Source: Pseudoalteromonas umbrosa
Lineage (GTDB): Bacteria > Pseudomonadota > Gammaproteobacteria > Enterobacterales > Alteromonadaceae
DNA length: 64,000 nucleotides
Direction: 5' to 3'
NCBI RefSeq assembly: GCF_030125375.1
Contig: NZ_JASJUU010000001.1
Location: 682,001 to 746,000, forward strand
Notes under the pieces: generated by a model
Databases searched by the model: none
What the model saw: the letters and a program-made list of their open reading frames with translations, nothing else
What the model was told of the DNA's origin: nothing
Shown: piece after piece, positions 50,699-59,472 of the stretch
Position numbering within the stretch: position 1 is the first letter of the stretch
Layout: every line of letters begins with the position of its first letter
Position numbers and translations under genes: made by a program

Positions 50699-51148
50699 AA
50701 AATCCTATCCAAAGAACAAATAAATGTCATTAACCAATTTGATACAACGGGTCATTGAGCAAAGAGAATTACAATAGTTCTCTGTACCAAATATAGTGTT
50801 AAATGATAACGGTTTGCATTATCGTTAAGTTTGTTTTTAAGTCAAGTTGAATCAGGTGTGATGGCATGATTATTTGTCATATATTAAATCTTTCATTTAA
50901 CAGTTGGTTTTTATGTAAATTTTAACTGCGTAGAAATGTCTAATCTCGATGTCGCTTTTTATATCTATCACTGATAGCGCAAAAATAGGCTTTGCAAGCA
51001 AGGTTAGTGCGAGTATTTAAATGTCACAAAAGTAGCAAAATAATTCATCATCTCTTGGTTGTTTTTTAATCTGCGTTTGTTAGTCTAGTAAGTCTTAGTG
51101 TGGATGTACCTAGTTTGTTACCTGTGAATAAATATAAGAAGATAGGTT
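50699..51148. other. Receptor upstream region
   Basis: 450 bases without a gene. The Fur box at 50805-50823 is the only motif I can name. The right-hand part precedes the small membrane gene at 51149 and shows no terminator or clear promoter. Confidence 0.55.
50805..50823 (-). promoter_or_regulatory. Fur box upstream of the siderophore receptor
   Basis: GATAACGGTTTGCATTATC matches the 19-base Fur consensus GATAATGATAATCATTATC at 14 positions, including the outer GATAA and CATTATC. It implies iron repression of the receptor gene. Confidence 0.8.
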
Positions 51149-51520
51149 ATGGGAGATTTATTTCTAAAGAGACGAGAGAATTGGTGGGTCTGGATAACTT
51201 GGGGGGTAGTGGGATGTATTATTTGCCACTATTTATTAAGTAATGTTAGTAATGCTTGGTTGTCGCTTAGTTCACCCGCTGTTTTACTTGTAGTCCTTAC
51301 TGCTTGGATGAATTTTAATAAACGCTTTGATTTTTTAGCTGCTTTAAAAATATTTATAGTTGTTGCGTCTATTTCAGTTATTCCATTGTTGGCGAAAAAA
51401 ATCAGCGGTTGGGACGAAGTTATTCATATCGCGGTTGACTCCGGCTCTGTATTTTTATGTATTGTATTAGTCAGTGTTATTTGTGCGCTATTGGCAAGGC
51501 GGCCTAAACAGTATTACTGA
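51149..51520 (+). CDS. Small inner-membrane protein, unrecognised
   Basis: 123 residues. Three or four hydrophobic helices (about residues 13-30, 36-52, 61-82 and 93-116). The N-terminus is basic with a Trp cluster (R-R-E-N-W-W-V-W), and the tail is R-R-P-K-Q-Y-Y. No family is recognised. It lies alone between the iron receptor and tRNA-Ser. An AGATAGG sequence lies a few bases upstream of the ATG. Confidence 0.6.
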   Translation: MGDLFLKRRENWWVWITWGVVGCIICHYLLSNVSNAWLSLSSPAVLLVVLTAWMNFNKRFDFLAALKIFIVVASISVIPLLAKKISGWDEVIHIAVDSGSVFLCIVLVSVICALLARRPKQYY

Positions 51521-51560
51521 ATTAAAAATTGAAAACTATTGCGCAAACTTCAAAAAATAC

Positions 51561-51589
51561 TTTACATATTTATGAATACTCTTTATTAT
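51561..51589 (+). promoter_or_regulatory. Promoter of tRNA-Ser
   Basis: TTTACA (51561-51566), 17 bases, TATTAT (51584-51589), then a GC-rich discriminator GCGCGCC. This discriminator is typical of stable-RNA promoters under stringent control. The mature tRNA starts 14 bases after the -10. Confidence 0.75.
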
Positions 51590-51602
51590 GCGCGCCAACA
51601 AC

Positions 51603-51693
51603 GGAGAGATGGCTGAGTGGTTGAAAGCACCGGTCTTGAAAACCGGCATACGTTAATAGCGTATCTAGGGTTCAAATCCCTATCTCTCCGCCA
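51603..51693 (+). tRNA. tRNA-Ser(UGA)
   Basis: 91 bases including the encoded CCA. Acceptor stem GGAGAGA/TCTCTCC, discriminator G, anticodon TGA at 51637-51639 in a CCGGT/ACCGG stem, the long variable arm of class II tRNAs (CGTTAATAGCG region), and TTCAAAT in the T loop. It reads UCA and, by wobble, other UCN serine codons. It is followed by its own terminator. Confidence 0.97.
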
Positions 51694-51703
51694 CCTCATT
51701 CCC

Positions 51704-51728
51704 AAAACCGCCTAACGGCGGTTTTTTT
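51704..51728 (+). terminator. Terminator after tRNA-Ser
   Basis: AAAACCGCC (51704-51712) and GGCGGTTTT (51717-51725) with loop TAAC and a continuing T run. Strong. Confidence 0.88.
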
Positions 51729-51743
51729 CGTTTGGAGAATTCA

Positions 51744-52112
51744 ATGACTCAAGATGTTGTTAAACATTGTTCATTATGGGTTGTCTTTAGCTTCTTTTAT
51801 TTAAGTGGACTGCAAATGGCTGTGATTATGTCAATTGATGGTCAACCGCAGCCAACCATTTGGAAAACGTTGTTTTATACCTTCTTGTATAATGCGCTTA
51901 TAGGACACCTCATAACTAAATACGAAAAGTTATGGCCATTTTTAGCTTCAATCGTTATATCTCTATTTGGTGTTGTTGGTTTTGGTGTCTATTTCGACGA
52001 TAAATTAGCAGGCTATAGTAATGAGTTAATCATTGGTTTAGTTTTATCTCTGCCTTTTGCTACCTTCTTGGTAAAACAATTAAAATCAAAAAGTTTAGAG
52101 AATAACGCCTAA
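51744..52112 (+). CDS. Small membrane protein, unrecognised
   Basis: 122 residues from the ATG at 51744, with GGAG 6 bases upstream. Four predicted helices (about residues 10-30, 42-58, 63-82 and 92-108) and short polar loops. The tail is basic (K-Q-L-K-S-K-S). I do not recognise the family. It starts 15 bases after the tRNA-Ser terminator, so it may depend on readthrough or on a promoter inside the tRNA region. Confidence 0.6.
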   Translation: MTQDVVKHCSLWVVFSFFYLSGLQMAVIMSIDGQPQPTIWKTLFYTFLYNALIGHLITKYEKLWPFLASIVISLFGVVGFGVYFDDKLAGYSNELIIGLVLSLPFATFLVKQLKSKSLENNA

Positions 52113-52214
52113 GGTATTATAAATAGGGCGTGTATTTGCTTAGCGCCCTATAAGTTACCTGTTGTCTATGCTACACTGCGCGTCCTTTTAGAATGATAAA
52201 TAAAGTGAATTTAT

Positions 52215-52832
52215 ATGTCAGATTTATTCAACACAGACGCTGGTAAAGCGAGCTACGGTATTGGTCTTCAAATGGGTGAGCAATTAAAAGCGAACCCTTT
52301 CGAAGGTCTTGACTTAAACGCAGTTTTCGAAGGTATGAAAGACGCTTACACTGGCGGTGAATTCCGCGTTGAGATCCCAGAGATCCAAGCTGCTTTCGAG
52401 AAAATCAACAGCGAAATTCAAGCACGTCGTGAAGAAGAAGCTAAAGTTCTAGCTGCTGAAGGTACTGCTTTCTTAGAAGAAAACGCGAAGCGTGCAGAAG
52501 TAACAGTAACTGAGTCTGGTCTACAGTACGAAGTTGTAGCTACTGGTGAAGGTGACAAGCCTTCTGCTGAGTCAACAGTTCGTGTTCATTACCACGGTAC
52601 GCTAATCAATGGTACAGTGTTCGATAGTTCATATGACCGTGGTCAGCCTGCTGAATTCCCAGTAAATGGCGTTATCAAAGGTTGGACAGAAGCACTTCAG
52701 CTTATGAATGCTGGTACTAAGTTACGTCTATACATCCCACACGACCTAGCATACGGTGAGCGTGGTGCAGGCGCATCTATCGCACCTTACTCAACACTTA
52801 TCTTTGATGTTGAGCTTTTAGAGATCCTATAA
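52215..52832 (+). CDS. fklB: FKBP-type peptidyl-prolyl isomerase FklB
   Basis: 205 residues. N-terminal helical dimerisation domain (about 1-95), then an FKBP domain with V-R-V-H-Y-H-G-T-L-I-N-G-T-V-F-D-S-S-Y and L-R-L-Y-I-P. There is no signal peptide, so it is the cytosolic FKBP22/FklB type rather than periplasmic FkpA. It catalyses cis-trans isomerisation of X-Pro bonds and acts as a folding helper; related FKBP22 proteins matter for growth in the cold. Codon use resembles highly expressed genes. A convergent hairpin follows. Confidence 0.92.
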   Translation: MSDLFNTDAGKASYGIGLQMGEQLKANPFEGLDLNAVFEGMKDAYTGGEFRVEIPEIQAAFEKINSEIQARREEEAKVLAAEGTAFLEENAKRAEVTVTESGLQYEVVATGEGDKPSAESTVRVHYHGTLINGTVFDSSYDRGQPAEFPVNGVIKGWTEALQLMNAGTKLRLYIPHDLAYGERGAGASIAPYSTLIFDVELLEIL

Positions 52833-52852
52833 TTTAGGCTATCTTTAAAGTT

Positions 52853-52878
52853 GCATGCTCAGTTCGCGCTGAGCATGC
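52853..52878. terminator. Hairpin between convergent fklB and chemoreceptor genes
   Basis: Perfect 10-base arms GCATGCTCAG (52853-52862) and CTGAGCATGC (52869-52878). No T run on either side. Confidence 0.5.
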
Positions 52879-52884
52879 ATATTC

Positions 52885-55302
52885 CTACTGATCAAAAAAC
52901 TCATAAAGCTCTGAAAGCGTCGTCTTCCTTTCATTATTTTCAACCAAAAACTCCATACCATAATAGGTATATTCGTGGTTTTTCTCTTCTTTTCTAACAA
53001 CTCGTGCTGAAATCTTCATTGGAGACTGACTCATATATTCTTTGTAATTTTTTCTTGGTAAGTACATTATCAGTGTTAAATTTGTATCAATATCGAGTTC
53101 TTGGTTTAATTGTTTACTTAATGTGACGCCACAGCCAACGCAGCTAAGCTCACGAGTAATTGTTGAATAGTCCTTATCCTCACAGATAATCTTAATTTTA
53201 ATTTTTGCTTCAAGTCTGTCAGAGCGTCTTTTTTCATGGCGCTTTTGAATCGCGTCTTTATCTTCGTCAAAGTGAAAGCCATCCATCAAATTGTTTACTA
53301 GCTCTGATGTTTGATAAAGGTCAGCACCAATCATAGAGACCATTTGTGCTTTTTCGGCATTTTGCTGAAGGGAAGAAAACAAGTGCTGTAGCTTGAGTTG
53401 CATTTCATGCATTTGATGACTCTGCTGCTCAGAGCGGTTGGCTATTTGATCATTTGCCGAGATAATACTGTCGATAGTATTGGTCATTGCTCTTAAGGCT
53501 TGACCACTTTCATCTGAGCGCTGCTTACTGACATCAACTTGATGAATAATATCTGTCATTAAACGCGTAACATCGACGACTTTATGCGTGAGCTGAGAAA
53601 TAACGCCTCTGATTTCATCAGTTGAGTTTGCTGTTCTTTGCGCCAAATTTCTAACTTCATCGGCGACGACTGCAAAACCACGGCCTTGCTCGCCAGCTCT
53701 AGCTGCTTCGATGGCTGCGTTGAGTGCAATTAACGCAGTTTGATCGGCAACGGTCGAGATTGCATCTGTAACAGACTCAATTTGTTCACTGGCCGATTTA
53801 AGCTCCTCAACGCCTGCAGATGCGAGAGTAACAACTTCAACCGTTCTTACCATTTCATTTAAGTTACTCTCAACAGCTTGTATGCCTGTATCTGCTTCTG
53901 TTTTGGCTTGTTCTAGTACAGTTTGGCTTTGCTCAATGGCCTGCCCAGACTCCACCAATAAATCCATAAATGACTCGATGACTCGCATTACTTCTGAGTA
54001 GCTCGCATTTTCATTTTTGGCAACGGTACTTATTTCAGTTGCAATGGCTGCAACTTGGTGTGCGGAGTGACCAACTTGTCTTGATTGTCTGCGTACGGTA
54101 GATATAGTCGAGGACAAAGAGAGCGTCATGTGGTTAAAGCTCTCAGAAAGTTGGTTTAATTCATCGTCGGAACGGATCACAAAGTAATCTTGTTTGGTTT
54201 TAAAGTCGCCGACTGAAATATTCTGTGCTCTACCTAATAAGGATTTGACTCGATTACGTAATTTACTGCTAAACATGACACTTATCACGCCTGCAATGAT
54301 AATGGTTAATACGGAACTTAAAGCAAGCACAACAAACATGTTAGACAATGCACTTTGTGTATCATCAATGCCTTGTTTGGTGACGCGCTCAACGTGTTGG
54401 TTCATTTCGCGAAGCTCGTCAAAAATTGTTTCGGTCAATGGCTTAATGGTATTGCTGAGGTGGTTTGTCGCAAAATTAGACTCGTTACTGGCTTGTTTCT
54501 CGAAGGCTAAAATTGTAATTGGCGCAAGCTTTTCTCGCTCTTCGCTATAAGCTTCCCAGTACTCAAGCTGCTGGTCAGTGAAGAGCTCTTCATAATCATC
54601 AAGAATTGATACAAAGGCGTCACTGTTTTTAAACCATGCTTGGTCGAACCCATCAATGTTTTTTTGTTCGCGTGTTAACAAAAATGCGCGCAGTTCAGAA
54701 ATGGCTGTCGCAAAGCTTACTTCTGAGTCAACAAGCAGCTTAAATAACTCAATTCTGTCTTCATCTAACTCTTGCTCACTCTCTATTTCTATCATCTGGG
54801 CGAGGAGTTGCACCATAGACTCCGCAAGCGGGATCGCGTCTGTGACTAACAGCTTCACTGCTGGTTCATTATCAAGTGTATTCGCTATGTTAGAAATGAT
54901 CTGTTGTTCTTGTTTGAGCTTTTTTAAGTTTGCGTTGATTATTGAGAGCTTACTGTCACTAAACCCAGTTTGCTTTGCAAATTCACTTAGGCTTGAAAAG
55001 TCTTGATCTATATCTTTCCACGCATCATCACGCTTGGTAATCGCAGTATTACGTGCCTGTACATCGCTGCCAGTAATGATCTGTTCTTCAAGCGCAATAA
55101 GTGAATCTAAAATGTGCATTTTCAAATCTGAATTGACGTTTACAAGTGGAATGGAAACTGACGAGACTTGCGTAAAATTACCGGCGAGCGTGCCTGTACT
55201 TAAATAGACAAAGAAGTTACTAAATATTCCTAAAGAAGTAATTATGCCAAACGCTAAAAGCATTTGCGCGGCAATGCCCGGAACGAAACGAGAAATTTTC
55301 AT
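52885..55302 (-). CDS. Chemoreceptor with C-terminal PilZ domain
   Basis: 805 residues. First helix about 12-35, large periplasmic helical region (about 36-315), second helix about 318-342, then HAMP (I-R-S-D-D-E-L-N-Q-L-S-E-S-F), then the chemoreceptor hairpin with tip D-Q-T-A-L-I-A-L-N-A and [13 protein letters not shown]. Residues about 684-805 form a PilZ-like domain: R-R-S-D-R fits RxxxR, and E-L-S-C-V-G fits DxSxxG except that the Asp/Asn is Glu. It probably couples cyclic-di-GMP to taxis (inference). Stand-alone gene, convergent with fklB. Confidence 0.88.
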   Translation of the reverse strand: MKISRFVPGIAAQMLLAFGIITSLGIFSNFFVYLSTGTLAGNFTQVSSVSIPLVNVNSDLKMHILDSLIALEEQIITGSDVQARNTAITKRDDAWKDIDQDFSSLSEFAKQTGFSDSKLSIINANLKKLKQEQQIISNIANTLDNEPAVKLLVTDAIPLAESMVQLLAQMIEIESEQELDEDRIELFKLLVDSEVSFATAISELRAFLLTREQKNIDGFDQAWFKNSDAFVSILDDYEELFTDQQLEYWEAYSEEREKLAPITILAFEKQASNESNFATNHLSNTIKPLTETIFDELREMNQHVERVTKQGIDDTQSALSNMFVVLALSSVLTIIIAGVISVMFSSKLRNRVKSLLGRAQNISVGDFKTKQDYFVIRSDDELNQLSESFNHMTLSLSSTISTVRRQSRQVGHSAHQVAAIATEISTVAKNENASYSEVMRVIESFMDLLVESGQAIEQSQTVLEQAKTEADTGIQAVESNLNEMVRTVEVVTLASAGVEELKSASEQIESVTDAISTVADQTALIALNAAIEAARAGEQGRGFAVVADEVRNLAQRTANSTDEIRGVISQLTHKVVDVTRLMTDIIHQVDVSKQRSDESGQALRAMTNTIDSIISANDQIANRSEQQSHQMHEMQLKLQHLFSSLQQNAEKAQMVSMIGADLYQTSELVNNLMDGFHFDEDKDAIQKRHEKRRSDRLEAKIKIKIICEDKDYSTITRELSCVGCGVTLSKQLNQELDIDTNLTLIMYLPRKNYKEYMSQSPMKISARVVRKEEKNHEYTYYGMEFLVENNERKTTLSELYEFFDQ

Positions 55303-55491
55303 ATTGTGTCGTGAGCTCTGATTGTTAGTAGCCTAGGCAGACGGTTTGTACCTAATTAATTGGTTTTAATAAACTTTTATTAAAAGCTACTAATTTTTTG
55401 ATTTATTGAAAAATATAGACAATCCTTCGGTAAGGTCAAAGTTTATACCTAAATATTTACAATTAAAGATGGCTTACTGTGGGGGCAAGTA

Positions 55492-56484
55492 ATGGATTGT
55501 AACAAGGGGATTATGTTGTCGTTTGTGTTGGCTATTAGCGCAAATGTGTTGGCGGTTGACTCGCCTGCGTTCGGTAATTTATCTACGCCCGATGTAGATG
55601 ACATAGAATATTTTGATGACGAAGAGCCAAGTGAGAGGGAAATTGAGCTTGGAAAAATGTTGTTTTTTGACCACAGGTTATCAAAAAATCAAAATCAATC
55701 CTGTGCAACTTGCCACAATCCTGAGCTCGGTTTTAGTGATGGGTTGGCAAAGGGAATTGGCAGTGGTGGCGATATATTAGGCCGTAACGCGCCACATTTA
55801 TATAACCTCGCATGGTCTGCCATTTTCTTTTGGGATGGACGAGCGAAAACTTTGGAAGAACAGGCTTTAGGGCCTATCGTCTCTGATGTTGAAATGCAAA
55901 TGACGCCAAAAGAAGCTGTTGGTCGGCTTAAGAAAATTCCTTTTTATAACAGAGAGTTTAAAGAGATTTATGGCAGCTTAACGTTTGAAAATATCGGCAG
56001 GGCGATTGCTGCATTTGAAAAAACCATCATTAGTGATAATTCAGCATTTGACCAATACCTTGCTGGAGAAAAGCAAGCAATGTCACACTCTGCGATTCGA
56101 GGGTTGCAATTATTTGTCGGTAAGGCACGTTGTGTGAAGTGCCATGACGGCGCAAACTTCACAGATGATAGCTTTCATAATATCGGTATAGAAGACAATG
56201 ATGAAGGCCGCTTTCTTATTGACCCCAACAGTAAATTAAAGGGCGCATTTAAAACCCCAGGCCTCAGAAATATCATTATGAGTGCGCCTTACATGCATGA
56301 TGGCTCACTGGCCAGCTTAGAAGAAGTGGTTGAGCATTACGACAAAGGTGCTGTGAACGTAAAAGACGTAAGCCCATTGATAGTCCCTCTAAATCTAAAC
56401 CCGCAAGAAAAAGCAGATTTAATCGCATTTATGGCTGCATTGACAGATCCTGTTGTGATACAGCGACCTAAATTGCCTAACTAA
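55492..56484 (+). CDS. Exported di-heme cytochrome c peroxidase
   Basis: 330 residues. Signal peptide to about residue 21 (cleavage near A-N-V-L-A). Two heme-c sites: C71-A-T-C-H75 and C214-V-K-C-H218. M268 in A-P-Y-M-H-D-G-S supplies the sixth ligand of one heme, as in bacterial CcpA; MauG has Tyr there, so peroxidase is preferred over MauG. The family block F-F-W-D-G-R-A-K-T-L-E-E-Q is also present. It reduces periplasmic H2O2 with electrons from small redox proteins. It is first in a run with a cupredoxin and a P460-type cytochrome, 9 bases before the next gene. GGGGG lies upstream of the ATG. Confidence 0.9.
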   Translation: MDCNKGIMLSFVLAISANVLAVDSPAFGNLSTPDVDDIEYFDDEEPSEREIELGKMLFFDHRLSKNQNQSCATCHNPELGFSDGLAKGIGSGGDILGRNAPHLYNLAWSAIFFWDGRAKTLEEQALGPIVSDVEMQMTPKEAVGRLKKIPFYNREFKEIYGSLTFENIGRAIAAFEKTIISDNSAFDQYLAGEKQAMSHSAIRGLQLFVGKARCVKCHDGANFTDDSFHNIGIEDNDEGRFLIDPNSKLKGAFKTPGLRNIIMSAPYMHDGSLASLEEVVEHYDKGAVNVKDVSPLIVPLNLNPQEKADLIAFMAALTDPVVIQRPKLPN

Positions 56485-56493
56485 GGAGTAAAA

Positions 56494-57102
56494 ATGAAAC
56501 AGTATTTATTAATCGGCATGAGCTTGTGCTCCATATTTTCTGCGCATGCAGCAGTGTTAACTGGCGAGTTAGAGTTTGTGAAAAAGCCGTCTTTTGTTGG
56601 TGTTGTATACGCTAAAGGAGGAAAGGGGCCTAGCACTGCTGAGCTTGATCAATCGAACAAAATATTTGATAAAAAAGCGGTTGTGATAGGTAAAAATGGC
56701 GAAATCACATTTAAAAACTCTGATGAATTTCAGCACAATATTTTTGCAAATGACCCAAACTCTGGCGTTAAGTTTGATGTCGGCTTAATGAATCAAGGCC
56801 AAACTACCAAGGTGGCTGCTAACTGGAGTGAAAACACATTGACTCGGATCGGGTGTAAAATTCATCCAAAAATGCGCAGTTATATAGCCAATGTCAATTC
56901 AGATGCATATCAGGTTTTACCCTTTACTAAAAAGCAAAAAGTTTACCCTATTGAATTAGATGTTGGGACGCACACCGAGTTTGTATTACAAATTCCTAAA
57001 TACGACCCTGTCGAACTTAAATTAGCCAAAGGGCAGCAAACAAGTGTGGATGTTATGTATAAGGGGAAAAAGCGTGCGACGTTGAAGCTTGCTTTAAACT
57101 AG
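56494..57102 (+). CDS. Exported cupredoxin-like protein
   Basis: 202 residues with a signal peptide (cleavage near A-H-A at about residue 19). The central part has type-1 copper ligands in the plastocyanin order: H81 (E-F-Q-H-N-I), C121, H124 and M127 (G-C-K-I-H-P-K-M). The region before and after (about 20-60 and 140-202) does not match a standard cupredoxin, so it may carry an extra beta domain. It probably ferries electrons to or from the di-heme peroxidase encoded 9 bases upstream (inference). GGAG precedes the ATG; the P460 gene follows 9 bases later. Confidence 0.85.
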   Translation: MKQYLLIGMSLCSIFSAHAAVLTGELEFVKKPSFVGVVYAKGGKGPSTAELDQSNKIFDKKAVVIGKNGEITFKNSDEFQHNIFANDPNSGVKFDVGLMNQGQTTKVAANWSENTLTRIGCKIHPKMRSYIANVNSDAYQVLPFTKKQKVYPIELDVGTHTEFVLQIPKYDPVELKLAKGQQTSVDVMYKGKKRATLKLALN

Positions 57103-57111
57103 GGAAAAAAC

Positions 57112-57699
57112 ATGATTAGTAAACTGAAGATCTTGTGTCTCTGCGCAGGTTTTATCGCAAATGCTGTGGCAGCAAATCCGTTTAATGTTTATCCATTTAA
57201 AGTACCTGATAAATATAAAGCCGCATTAAAAGATTACAGGACGCAATGGCAAAGAGTGACAGGATTTGAGCATTCAGGTTTGCATTGGCAGCAGTTTATC
57301 GTGGTGTTTTTAAATAAAGATATCAAGGTATACGAAAATAACTACTTGGAATACCTTCGTTACTATCAGGACTATGATGAAGACGACGAAGATGAGGATG
57401 AAATTGCTGAGCCAAACTTTAAATCGTACCAACCAGGTACAATTGTTTTAAAAGAAAACTTCTCTTCGCAGTCTGGTGCCCCTCATGATGCACTCACCAT
57501 TACCATGATGATAAAAAGAGAAAAAGGGTATTCGAAAGGGTTTGGAGATTGGGAGTATGTTCAGTTTGATAAAGAGGGGACTTTGATATTGGCAGGGAAG
57601 GGAAGCGAGCCGGTAATAAAGCAAATGTGCTCTAATTGCCATGCAAGTATTGAAGAGCGAGATTTTATTTTCGCAAATTTCTACTCAAGGAAAAAGTAA
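57112..57699 (+). CDS. Exported cytochrome P460-like protein
   Basis: 195 residues. Signal peptide to about residue 21 (A-N-A-V-A-A). The middle has an extremely acidic insert (D-Y-D-E-D-D-E-D-E-D-E-I). The second half carries P460 features: P-G-T-I-V-L-K-E, M-M-I-K-R-E-K-G-Y and G-D-W-E-Y-V-Q-F-D. The single heme-c site C173-S-N-C-H177 is near the C-terminus. P460 cytochromes cross-link a Lys to the heme and oxidise hydroxylamine or related compounds; K123, in V-L-K-E, would be a candidate, but this is not certain. Third gene of the operon, convergent with the amine oxidase. Confidence 0.82.
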   Translation: MISKLKILCLCAGFIANAVAANPFNVYPFKVPDKYKAALKDYRTQWQRVTGFEHSGLHWQQFIVVFLNKDIKVYENNYLEYLRYYQDYDEDDEDEDEIAEPNFKSYQPGTIVLKENFSSQSGAPHDALTITMMIKREKGYSKGFGDWEYVQFDKEGTLILAGKGSEPVIKQMCSNCHASIEERDFIFANFYSRKK

Positions 57700-57726
57700 T
57701 ACAGGCTAGTTTGCAAAGCCTGTATT
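57698..57726. terminator. Terminator between P460 and amine oxidase genes
   Basis: AATACAGGCT (57698-57707) and AGCCTGTATT (57717-57726) around a 9-base loop, between convergent genes. Confidence 0.6.
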
Positions 57727-57742
57727 GGTATAAAGATATTGT

Positions 57743-59266
57743 TTATAAATCCAGTAACTCGAGTGCCCTGTGTGCTGATGCAATTGCCCCTTCTTGCCAA
57801 CCACTCAAGTAAGTTGTGTGGTCACCTGAAAACACATACGGGCCATCGCAATGGGAAAACGCTTCAATAGGAGGACGCGAAGACCAGCCGCCTTTAGAAT
57901 AAGGCGTGTTTTTCCAAGAACGCGATACGGGAGCATAGACATGATCTGAAGTGTTTGGGTGGACAAGTGACATTTGAGAGATAGCATCACTGATCCGTTG
58001 ATATTCTGATAGCTGCGCAAACCTATCGCCAGCTGGGCCTCCAAAAATATAACCGCCAACTAAAATGCCCAGATCACTGCCAAACTTTGCCGATGGATAC
58101 CAAATTTGCGCATTGTCGGTATCTAACCAGCTTATCCCACCAAAAATTTGCTCGTTCGTTTCCCAAAATCGTTTTGACTGAAACGCAATTTTACCGGCAG
58201 AAGAATATTGTGCTTGTTGTATTTCTTGTGAAATTTCATTAGAAAAATCATGCTCAATATCTTGTAGTACTGTTAGTGGCAGGGTAACGATTACCTTTTC
58301 AGCTGTGATTGTCTTTATTCGCCCATGTTTATTTTCATAAGTGACCTCAGCGCCATCTGTTGAACGCTTGATTGCCAGAACCTTGCTGTTATAGCGGATG
58401 TTACCCGGTAATCGACTAGTGAACCCCTTCACTATTTTATCCATTCCACCTTTTGGTTGTAGCATGACTGACTGCTGGTGGAGTGATTGCTCAAAGTGAA
58501 TACGGTTTTTCCATTTATCAATATATTGAAGTAGTTCTTCAAAATGAGTCGGTTCGATACCTTGTTCTGGTGTAAAGGTTCCACTATCTTGCGCTACTCC
58601 AGCTCGAGTTGATGAAGTGAAATTGAAATTGTCATCCAGTTCGCCAAAGCTTTTGAGCATTTCTAGCATATGTTGATTTTGGTTATTTGGAATGAGGTGA
58701 GAAGTGAGATTTTGGTCGATTGCCTTTGCCAAGGTTGATGCAATTAGGCCCCGTTGACTTGCGTATACTTCTCGGGATTTTAAAGAGTGTGAAGGACTGA
58801 AAGAAAAGTATGTATTTCGATTGTCGTTAATTAAAGGCTCTAACGGAATAGAGAATTCGTTACAATACGAGAGCACCCGTTTGTGTTGTGTAGAGATACG
58901 AGCAGGGCCGACATTAAAGTATAAATTTCTATCGGCAGAAAAATCACAAATTGATGTACGGTCGAACTCTTCAATCACAGATCCGTGGCGAATGGTTTCA
59001 TTTCGGCCTCCTGGTCTTGAGCGAGCTTCTAGTATTTTATATTTAACACCTTGCTTTGCTAGCTCATACGCGGCGCAGAGCCCAGAAATACCAGCACCTA
59101 GGATTAATATTTCCTCCTCTTGTTCCCCTCGGTTTTTCATGGAGTTACGCCATGTTTGAATGTCGACAGGTGCAAGAGATTGATCGGCCAATACATTAGG
59201 TGCCACTGAGCCTACTAGTGCCGCGGCAGTCACTTTTTGTATGAAATCGCGTCTATCTTTATGCAT
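57743..59266 (-). CDS. Tat-exported flavin amine oxidase / L-amino-acid oxidase-like
   Basis: 507 residues from the ATG at 59266, which has AAGGA 9 bases upstream (a TTG frame to 59302 adds 12). The twin-arginine signal is R-R-D-F-I-Q-K-V-T-A-A-A-L. The FAD Rossmann motif L-G-A-G-I-S-G-L-C-A-A-Y and R-P-G-G-R, and the C-terminal S-G-D-H-T-T-Y-L-S-G-W-Q-E-G-A-I, place it in the monoamine/L-amino-acid oxidase family. It would deaminate an amine or amino acid in the periplasm, giving aldehyde or keto acid, NH3 and H2O2. It is convergent with the peroxidase operon, which could remove the H2O2. Substrate not readable. Confidence 0.85.
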   Translation of the reverse strand: MHKDRRDFIQKVTAAALVGSVAPNVLADQSLAPVDIQTWRNSMKNRGEQEEEILILGAGISGLCAAYELAKQGVKYKILEARSRPGGRNETIRHGSVIEEFDRTSICDFSADRNLYFNVGPARISTQHKRVLSYCNEFSIPLEPLINDNRNTYFSFSPSHSLKSREVYASQRGLIASTLAKAIDQNLTSHLIPNNQNQHMLEMLKSFGELDDNFNFTSSTRAGVAQDSGTFTPEQGIEPTHFEELLQYIDKWKNRIHFEQSLHQQSVMLQPKGGMDKIVKGFTSRLPGNIRYNSKVLAIKRSTDGAEVTYENKHGRIKTITAEKVIVTLPLTVLQDIEHDFSNEISQEIQQAQYSSAGKIAFQSKRFWETNEQIFGGISWLDTDNAQIWYPSAKFGSDLGILVGGYIFGGPAGDRFAQLSEYQRISDAISQMSLVHPNTSDHVYAPVSRSWKNTPYSKGGWSSRPPIEAFSHCDGPYVFSGDHTTYLSGWQEGAIASAHRALELLDL

Positions 59267-59472
59267 TTGTTCGTGTCCTTGAATTGATTGGTTTGTATCC
59301 AAAACATTAACAGATTAAGTTTTGTTGACAATTAGAATGATTTTTTTTCATTTTATGGACGATGCAAATAATCAGGGGAACACCCATTTTAGTTGCTTAT
59401 ATAGGTATTATTCGCCAGATGGCGATATTAGGTCTAGAGTTGTAAAAATACGAATTATATTTGAGCGTTAGC

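Noticed and set aside
51603..51693. tRNA-Ser as an integration site for a mobile island
   Set aside because: No integrase, no direct repeat of the tRNA 3' end found downstream in the window, and ordinary genes follow.
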